From CAZEAP01 sp964510315 (GTDB taxonomy: Bacteria; Planctomycetota; Brocadiia; SM23-32): DNA of 11,912 bases. The stretch's first letter is position 1, and every line of letters begins with the position of its first letter. The notes beneath the pieces were generated by a model. It had not been told where the DNA came from, searched no databases, and worked only from the letters and a program-made list of their open reading frames with translations. Where the stretch lies: contig CAZEAP010000050.1 in assembly GCA_964510315.1 (NCBI GenBank), forward strand, positions 1 to 11,912, read 5' to 3'. The translations under genes and the position numbers were made by a program. Positions 7,399 through 11,912 of this stretch are shown in pieces.

Positions 7399-7445
7399 AC
7401 GCCGTCAGACGGACCACGACGTCCAGCTTGGGAAGGGGCAACTCC

Positions 7446-7466
7446 CCCTTCGACAGGCTCAGGACC
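7446..7466. repeat. Single copy of a dispersed intergenic repeat
   Basis: The segment reads, on the minus strand, CCTGAGCCTGTCGAAGGG plus flanking bases. I recognise this core from memory as a short element scattered through intergenic DNA of many environmental bacterial genomes, where it gives spurious translations such as 'LSLSKG'. It overlaps a 10-base palindrome, GGACCGGTCC (7462-7471). Only one copy is in this window, so its repetitive nature cannot be shown here. Confidence 0.5.
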
Positions 7467-7618
7467 GGTCCCTCGACCTCACCATGGCTGCCCGCCGGCC
7501 CTGTGGCGGGAACGTCTACACCGCCCCCACGCTGCTCGACGTGGCGGGCGCGGTGGAGGCGCCGCCCGAACTGACCATGGATTCGACAGGTGGCCGGCAC
7601 GGACGGGTGTAGCGGCCG

Positions 7619-7651
7619 GGGCGCAGAAGCGCCCGTGCAGCGGCTTCTTTT
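7619..7651 (+). terminator. Possible intrinsic terminator downstream of the import operon
   Basis: Two competing hairpins occur. GGGCGC (7619-7624) pairs with GCGCCC (7629-7634) around an AGAA loop. Alternatively AGAAGC (7625-7630) pairs with GCTTCT (7643-7648) around 12 bases, immediately followed by TTT (7649-7651). The second looks terminator-like but has a short stem and short T run. It lies about 250 bases beyond the ATPase stop codon, which is far for an operon end. Confidence 0.3.
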
Positions 7652-7675
7652 GCGGGACGTGCGACGCAAATCGCC

Positions 7676-7703
7676 TTGACTGATCCGCTCGGGGTTATAC
7701 CCT
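7676..7703 (+). promoter_or_regulatory. Weak sigma-70-like promoter candidate
   Basis: TTGACT (7676-7681) resembles a -35 box. Downstream, TATACC (7696-7701) has a spacer of 14 bases, or TACCCT (7698-7703) one of 16, so either the spacing or the -10 match is poor. It is about 110 bases upstream of the ATG at 7812. It is the best A+T-rich candidate in the gap, but promoter rules for this organism are unknown. Confidence 0.3.
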
Positions 7704-7758
7704 GTTGTCACGTGCGGACAATCAACGTTCTGTTGCGGCGCGTACGGGCGCGTCAGAC

Positions 7759-7790
7759 GCGGGCTGTTCCCCCTTGTCATGCGGGCTGTT
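7759..7790 (+). repeat. Pair of 10-base direct repeats upstream of the M23-like gene
   Basis: GCGGGCTGTT occurs at 7759-7768 and again at 7781-7790, 22 bases apart start to start, or about two helical turns. The second copy ends 9 bases before the ribosome binding site. The arrangement would suit a tandem operator, but the function is unproven and chance is possible. Confidence 0.3.
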
Positions 7791-7799
7791 GCGCCCGCC

Positions 7800-7804
7800 G
7801 GAGG
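7800..7804 (+). promoter_or_regulatory. Ribosome binding site setting the start of the M23-like gene
   Basis: GGAGG lies 7 bases before ATG 7812. It favours that start over the in-frame ATG at 7779, which has no such site and would include the Shine-Dalgarno in the coding region. Confidence 0.7.
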
Positions 7805-7811
7805 TGAAGCC

Positions 7812-8711
7812 ATGGGCAGGGTGATTGAAAAAATCGCCAGGGACACTCTGACGGCCGTCGAGCTGGAAGTAGGAGATGAGCTGCGCTTCACGCTCGCCGA
7901 TGGACAGACGCGCTCGCTGGTGCTCAAGAACACCTCGGCCGCCATCTACCAGACCACACTCGACGAGGTGGGCAAGGAGCAGCCCGGCGCCGTGACCAAC
8001 TTCCGCTTCTTCTGTACGCTGACCATAGACGGCTTGAGCATCTCGATGGGGCGCGAAGTGGCCACGCAACGCTCCTTCTATGAACCGCGCGAGGTGATGG
8101 GGCTGCGCATCTGGTTCGATGCCTGCGAGGACATCTTCCAGTTCCTCACGGAGAACCACGGCGCGTGCCGTCCGCGCCGGGGGGCGCGCTTCGCCATCCA
8201 GGATGCCACCAGCCGCATCTGCCCCGTGCTGCTGCACCCCTGGTGCCCACTCCCCCGCGGGGGGCTGCGCATCGAGGACTGCTACCGGGGCGAGGATTGC
8301 TGGCTGGGCGCCTACCATGGCACAGCCGCCCACGGTGGCCTGGACATCAACCATCCTGCCGGCACACCCATCTGGGCGCCCGTAGGCATCGACGACCACT
8401 ACTTGTTCAACCGGCTGGAAAACGGCGACAACAACAATCGCTGGCGGGGCTTCCACAGGTGGCCGGACGGCTCCACCTGGGTCGTGGAGACGCGCCACAT
8501 CATCCGTCTACTGATACCCGAACACGAGCCCTTCCCCGCCGGCACGCATTACGCCGACGGCGCCGGCGTGCTCATCGGCGCCCGCGAACACAGCCACTTC
8601 GTGTTCAAAGTGCGCGAGCCCGGCGAGAGCGAACAGGACGAGATACTGCTTGACCCTTGGATTATCTTCTGGCAGATGTACCGCGACCGCGACCTGACGA
8701 CTGCGGACTGA
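7812..8711 (+). CDS. Unrecognised protein with an M23/LytM-like metallopeptidase signature
   Basis: A 299-residue protein that I cannot assign by name. Residues about 165-270 resemble a LytM/M23 zinc-peptidase core: H174-G-G-L-D178 followed by 'INHPAGTPIWAPVG' (179-192), as in the H-x3-D...GTP[IV].A motif, and later R-E-H260-S-H262-F, the second H-x-H zinc/catalytic motif. H229 and H238 lie between. M23 enzymes cleave peptidoglycan cross-bridges, but they are normally exported, and here the N-terminus (MGRVIEKIARDTLTAVELEV) is charged with no signal peptide or membrane helix. Residues 1-160 appear beta-rich and are unrecognised; cysteines at 68, 105, 119, 137, 145, 157 and 163 are numerous. 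It stands alone after a 441-base gap with a good ribosome site, so it is probably its own transcription unit or leads into the oxidoreductase gene 147 bases downstream. Alternatives: an inactive or differently acting duplicated-hybrid-motif protein. Confidence 0.6.
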   Translation: MGRVIEKIARDTLTAVELEVGDELRFTLADGQTRSLVLKNTSAAIYQTTLDEVGKEQPGAVTNFRFFCTLTIDGLSISMGREVATQRSFYEPREVMGLRIWFDACEDIFQFLTENHGACRPRRGARFAIQDATSRICPVLLHPWCPLPRGGLRIEDCYRGEDCWLGAYHGTAAHGGLDINHPAGTPIWAPVGIDDHYLFNRLENGDNNNRWRGFHRWPDGSTWVVETRHIIRLLIPEHEPFPAGTHYADGAGVLIGAREHSHFVFKVREPGESEQDEILLDPWIIFWQMYRDRDLTTAD

Positions 8712-8764
8712 GGGGGAGGCCCGGACGGACTCAGTGCAGCCACAGAGCGGCTTTCACGGCCTCT

Positions 8765-8780
8765 ATGCCGCGGCCGGCAT
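8765..8780 (+). other. Hairpin in the spacer before the oxidoreductase gene
   Basis: ATGCCG (8765-8770), loop CGGC, CGGCAT (8775-8780) form a perfect 6-base-pair stem with a tetraloop, 54 bases after the preceding stop codon. No T tract follows. The rest of the 147-base spacer (8712-8858) shows only the Shine-Dalgarno AAGGAG (8847-8852) of the next gene. Confidence 0.3.
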
Positions 8781-8858
8781 CCCGAAGAAGGACGAGCGCG
8801 GCCGCACGGTCTGCTGGCCGCGCGGACCGGTACCGATCACGCGAACAAGGAGAGGTCC

Positions 8859-10157
8859 ATGAATCCGGAAACGCTGCTGCAGCCGGCAACCGATATCCCC
8901 GTCATCGAGAAGGTGGATGTCTGCGTCTGCGGCGCGGGTCCTGCCGGCGTTTCGGCCGCCATTGCCGCGGCTCGGCAGGGAGCCGAGACCCGGCTGCTGG
9001 ACCTGAATGGATGCGCCGGCGGCATCTGGACAGCTGGCTTGCTGTGCTGGTTCCAGGGGCACAAGCAGAAAACGGGCATCGTTAACGAACTCCGGGAAAC
9101 CCTTATCGAGCGGGGGGTCGCGTGGGATGAGAAGAAGAGCGGCATGGCCGCCGAAGTGGATGAGATGAAACTGTTGCTCGAAGGGCTCTGCTTAGACGCC
9201 GGAGTCAAGCTCCTCTACCACACCCGGGTCGTGGACGGACACGTCCAGAACGGCCAGCTGACGCATGCAATTATCGAGAACAAGTCCGGGCGTCAGGCCA
9301 TCGCTGCGGATGTGTTCATTGACGCTACCGGCGACGGGGACCTGGCCGCTCGGAGCGGGTGTGGATTCGACCTGGGTGTCGGCCCTGAACACACCATGCA
9401 GCCCATGAGCCTGATCGCCATCGCGACAGGACCGGAGCCGGAGCAGGTTGCCGATTGCCTGAGAGGATGGGCCGAGCCCTTAGGCAAAAACCCCCGACAC
9501 GTGCTGCGCGCCGAAATGGAGAGAGCCGGGGTGTCGCCGTCGTACAAGGGGCCGTTTATGACCATGTTTCGGGAGGGCCTCTATCTCCTGATGTTCAATC
9601 ATCAGTACGGCGTCTCAGGCATAGACGCTCAGGAGGTGACCGACGCCACCATCGAGGCGCGGGCCGAGATTCACAGGTTGGTGAGAGCCCTGCGCTCACG
9701 GGGGGGTCGGTGGAAGGATTTCCGATTGGTGGTGACGGCGGACCAGATCGGCGTGCGGGAGAGCCGTCGCATCCACGGGCTGGCAACGGTGGACAAGGAG
9801 TACCTGCGGGAGGGAAAGACTGTGCCCGATCCGGTCTGCCTGGGGCGGTACCCTATCGACGTGCATAATCTTGGCAAGCATGCGGAGTTTGAGAGGTTCA
9901 AGGTCAGGCCCTATCAGATCCCCTATCGTGCGCTGGTGGCAAAGGATGTAGATGGCCTGATGATGGCGGGACGCTGCATCAGCGGCGACTTCATCGCACA
10001 CGCCAGCTATCGCGTGACCGGCGACGCGTCCACCATGGGCGAAGCGGCCGGGCTGGCGGCCTCGATATGCACGGAGGGAAGAATCTTGCCGAGAAACCTG
10101 GAATACGGCAAGCTAGCGCCCCTGCTCCCCGACGAGTACGAAGAAGGCTCCAGATGA
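8859..10157 (+). CDS. FAD-dependent oxidoreductase (PF12831 type)
   Basis: A 432-residue flavoprotein. The dinucleotide-binding fold is at the N-terminus: V-C-V-C-G25-A-G27-P-A-G30 with an acidic residue at D48 ending the second strand, followed by C52-A-G-G (51-55 region). 'DVFIDATGDGDLAARSG' (151-167) is the second FAD-contacting motif. 'QIGVRESRRIHG' (296-307) is the family's conserved central motif, and 'GLMMAGRCISGDFIAHASYRVTGDASTMGEAAG' spread over 366-398 is the C-terminal FAD motif. This places it in the FAD_oxidored family, common in Planctomycetota, Lentisphaerota and Bacteroidota near carbohydrate-degradation genes; substrates are mostly unknown. No signal peptide is seen, so it should be cytoplasmic. 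ATG 8859 follows AAGGAG (8847-8852) at 6 bases. It converges with the sulfatase gene across a 102-base gap. Related to HdrA/thiamine-thiazole-type flavoproteins by fold only. Confidence 0.88.
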   Translation: MNPETLLQPATDIPVIEKVDVCVCGAGPAGVSAAIAAARQGAETRLLDLNGCAGGIWTAGLLCWFQGHKQKTGIVNELRETLIERGVAWDEKKSGMAAEVDEMKLLLEGLCLDAGVKLLYHTRVVDGHVQNGQLTHAIIENKSGRQAIAADVFIDATGDGDLAARSGCGFDLGVGPEHTMQPMSLIAIATGPEPEQVADCLRGWAEPLGKNPRHVLRAEMERAGVSPSYKGPFMTMFREGLYLLMFNHQYGVSGIDAQEVTDATIEARAEIHRLVRALRSRGGRWKDFRLVVTADQIGVRESRRIHGLATVDKEYLREGKTVPDPVCLGRYPIDVHNLGKHAEFERFKVRPYQIPYRALVAKDVDGLMMAGRCISGDFIAHASYRVTGDASTMGEAAGLAASICTEGRILPRNLEYGKLAPLLPDEYEEGSR

Positions 10158-10259
10158 CTTGGCCATCAGGTGGGGCAAGGGACTTTACTGCCTGAAAGCA
10201 AGGCCAACTACGGCGTGCCGGGCCTGTCCGTTGCTGCACGTCGTGCGCGTCCGTGGTTC
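10158..10259. other. Convergent intergenic gap
   Basis: A 102-base region between the oxidoreductase stop and the sulfatase stop. I see only weak inverted repeats and no T tract on either strand that would support a bidirectional terminator. Confidence 0.4.
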
Positions 10260-11615
10260 CTATCGGTCTTCTTCCTCGCAGTATACCCGCAGGGCCAGGT
10301 GGGCCTTGCGTTCCTCGCGCAGGGCGGCCCGGTGCTTCTGCAGCACGGAGCGATACTCGGTGTCCGCGTGCAGGCTGTGCATCTCGCCGGGGTCGGCGGC
10401 CAGGTCGAAGAGCTGCTCCTCCTCGCCGCGGGCGGTGTAGTGGCAGTACTTGTAGCGCTCGGTGACCAGGCAGGTCCCGATGGGGTTTTCCCCGTACACT
10501 CCGTCGCGCCACGCCTCGGCCCTGCCCTCGACCAGAACCCGCCAGCTAAGCCCCGGGTTGTAGTCGGGCCGCTCGATTCCCGCGTAGTCGCAGCAGGTGG
10601 TCATCAGGTCGAGTCCGGTCTGGCACAGATGCTCGTCGACCGCGCCCTCGGCCCCGTGCCCGGGCCACGCCACGATCAGCGGCACGCGGTAGCACTCGTC
10701 GTAGAAGAAGTGCTTCTGCTCCATCCGGTGCGCGCCGTCCAGGTCGCCGTGGTCGCTTGTGAAGATAATCACGGTGTCCTCCTGCTGGCCGGATAACTCC
10801 AGGGCGTCCAGCAGGACCGCGATCTGTCGGTCCACTCTCTCGGTGAGCCGGTGGTAGGCCCAGCGGTGGAGTCGCCATTCCCTCTCGCCCCAGTTCTTGC
10901 GAACCATCGGGCGCGAGGGAAGATCTTCCAACAGCGGCGCAAAAGCCGCGGGCTTCTCCTCGATCACCTCGTGGTTGGCCGGCAGCGGCGGACAGTGCCG
11001 CTCGAAGAACTCCTCCTCACTTACTCCCTCCGGCCGCTCCAGCGCGCGGTCCAGCTCCGACAGGGCCCGGTCGTTGCGCTCGAGGAAAGTCCGCAGCAGG
11101 TCGGATTCCGGGAACTGGCGGATGGCCATGAAACAGATATCGTGCGGGTTGATCAGGTTGACCGACAGGAACCAGGGCCGGTCGCGGGAGGTGCGGAGGA
11201 ATTCCGCGGCCCTCACGGCCATCGTGTCCCGTCGGTCCCAGGAGAGGTTGGTGAACCCCATGCTCTCGGCGGTGAGCCCGGAAGGTGTGTGCCGTTTGCC
11301 GGCGAAGAACGCGTCGTAGCCGGCGGAGCGCATCAGGTGGCCGAGCGATCCCTCGTGCACGGCGTCCGGCAGTGGCCCTTCGGGCGCCCCGCGGTTGCTC
11401 GAGAAGCCGATGGCGGAGGGCATCCGGCCGGTCCACATCGAGAAGCGGGACGGCACGCAGATCGGGTTCGCGCAGTAGGCGCGCTCGAACCGCGTGCCCA
11501 TGGCGGCAACGCGGTCCATCGCCGGCGTATGAAGCCAGCCGTTCCCAGCACAGCTCATCATGTGGTGGCTCTGCTGGTCGGTGGTGATGACCAGGATGTT
11601 CGGGCGTTCCGTCAC
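10260..11615 (-). CDS. Sulfatase, formylglycine (Cys) type, S1 family
   Basis: A 451-residue sulfatase of the alkaline-phosphatase superfamily, hydrolysing sulfate esters. The active-site signature is C53-V-P-S-R57; C53 would be oxidised to formylglycine by FGE or anSME, neither of which is in the window. Other site residues: T-D13-Q14 after the first strand, G-K107-R-H109 (variant of GKWH), N-P-H158-D, T-S-D288-H289-G-D and K301. Near the C-terminus, 'ERYKYCHY' and 'QLFDLAADPGEMHSL' are the family's C-terminal subdomain motifs. All key residues appear intact, so activity is expected. The protein begins directly with the catalytic core (MTERPNILVITTDQ) and has no signal peptide, so it is probably cytoplasmic, unlike many polysaccharide sulfatases. 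The start is GTG at 11615-11613, with GGAGG (plus-strand 11620-11624) 4 bases before it and no in-frame ATG in the gap. It lies 44 bases after the gene at the right edge and is probably in one operon with it. The sulfated substrate is not evident. Confidence 0.93.
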   Translation of the reverse strand: MTERPNILVITTDQQSHHMMSCAGNGWLHTPAMDRVAAMGTRFERAYCANPICVPSRFSMWTGRMPSAIGFSSNRGAPEGPLPDAVHEGSLGHLMRSAGYDAFFAGKRHTPSGLTAESMGFTNLSWDRRDTMAVRAAEFLRTSRDRPWFLSVNLINPHDICFMAIRQFPESDLLRTFLERNDRALSELDRALERPEGVSEEEFFERHCPPLPANHEVIEEKPAAFAPLLEDLPSRPMVRKNWGEREWRLHRWAYHRLTERVDRQIAVLLDALELSGQQEDTVIIFTSDHGDLDGAHRMEQKHFFYDECYRVPLIVAWPGHGAEGAVDEHLCQTGLDLMTTCCDYAGIERPDYNPGLSWRVLVEGRAEAWRDGVYGENPIGTCLVTERYKYCHYTARGEEEQLFDLAADPGEMHSLHADTEYRSVLQKHRAALREERKAHLALRVYCEEEDR

Positions 11616-11659
11616 GGAGCCTCCGTCCTCTTGTGGTTTGTTCGGTCCGGCCGGCCGCG

Positions 11660-11912
11660 TTAGCGCTGTGGCTCTTCAGCGGTGGCCTCCGAGGAAGCAG
11701 GGGCCGCCCGCCCCACGTAAAGGGGAATGGCGATCCTGTTGCCCGTGCGCGGGGGAAATTCGGACCACTTGATCTGCCGGGTCGTCCCGTCGCGGCGTTC
11801 CTCCACCATCACGCGGCCCCGCCCCTCGGTGTTGCGCCAGTCGGTCGTTCCGCAAGTCACGCTGACGTCCGAGTCGTGGTTGACAATCATCGCCGGCGCA
11901 CCTTCCCCCACG
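11660..11912 (-). CDS. Unidentified protein, C-terminal fragment (5' end outside window)
   Basis: An open frame runs leftward from the window edge to a TAA at 11662-11660, giving about 83 residues. The first visible codon (GTG at 11911) is not a supported start because no ribosome site can be seen. The sequence has short strand-like segments (PAMIVNHDSDVSVTCG, RVMVEERRDG, RIAIPLYVG) and ends in a flexible Ala/Glu/Pro-rich tail (APASSEATAEEPQR). This resembles the C-terminal beta domain of a larger enzyme, but I do not recognise the family. It precedes the sulfatase by 44 bases on the same strand, suggesting joint transcription and perhaps a shared carbohydrate or organosulfate substrate. Confidence 0.6.
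   Translation of the reverse strand, partial: VGEGAPAMIVNHDSDVSVTCGTTDWRNTEGRGRVMVEERRDGTTRQIKWSEFPPRTGNRIAIPLYVGRAAPASSEATAEEPQR

Larger units (their letters stand above)
7371..7811. other. 441-base intergenic region
   Basis: No convincing gene is seen on either strand: open frames here have no ribosome binding site, are compositionally odd (Arg/Pro/Ala-rich) and cross the repeat and hairpins. Contents: a hairpin at 7374-7398, the dispersed repeat at 7446-7466, a possible terminator near 7619-7651, a weak promoter candidate at 7676-7703, and 10-base direct repeats at 7759 and 7781. It separates the import operon from the next gene. Confidence 0.6.

Noticed and set aside
7301..7945. 214-residue minus-strand open frame across the intergenic gap
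   Set aside because: It overlaps the ends of two real genes and includes the translated dispersed repeat (LSLSKG); no ribosome site or domain supports it.
10851..11663. 270-residue plus-strand open frame opposite the sulfatase
   Set aside because: It is antisense to the sulfatase active-site region and its composition mirrors the GC-rich opposite strand.
1..11912. CRISPR arrays, tRNA/rRNA genes, insertion sequences or phage genes
   Set aside because: No regularly spaced repeats, structured RNA genes, transposase/integrase motifs or phage-type proteins were seen on either strand.

Overview
The window is a GC-rich bacterial fragment from a diderm (Gram-negative) organism. A TonB-dependent outer-membrane receptor at the left edge implies an outer membrane. 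The mix of FmdE-domain proteins, a formylglycine-type sulfatase and a PF12831-type FAD oxidoreductase would fit an uncultured lineage of the PVC/Planctomycetota/Lentisphaerota/Hydrogenedentota kind. No rRNA or marker gene is present, so this placement is only an inference.

Left block (1-7370, + strand). Seven co-directional genes are closely spaced or overlapping: the C-terminal end of a TonB-dependent receptor; a cytoplasmic FmdE-family protein with a C-terminal Cys4 zinc finger; an exported, probably lipid-anchored protein with a C-terminal FmdE domain and a second, degenerate FmdE-like core; a family 5 (dipeptide/nickel type) solute-binding protein; two DppB/DppC-type permeases; and one polypeptide that fuses the two DppD/DppF-type ATPases. 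Together they describe a route from the outer membrane through the periplasm and inner membrane to the cytoplasm, with an FmdE protein on each side of the inner membrane. I infer uptake of a metal, metal chelate, metallated cofactor or small peptide-like ligand. The ligand cannot be read from the sequence. This is the most interesting part of the window.

Middle (7371-8858). A 441-base gap without a convincing gene holds hairpins, one possible terminator, one copy of a dispersed repeat (core CCTGAGCCTGTCGAAGGG on the minus strand) and a pair of 10-base direct repeats just before the next gene. That gene encodes an unrecognised protein with an M23/LytM-like His-Asp...His-x-His zinc-site pattern but no signal peptide. 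A 147-base spacer follows.

Right block (8859-11912). A plus-strand FAD-dependent oxidoreductase faces a convergent minus-strand pair: a Cys-type sulfatase and, upstream of it, the C-terminal end of an unidentified gene cut by the window edge. These could serve degradation of sulfated carbohydrate or another organosulfate, but there is no sugar-specific gene in view.
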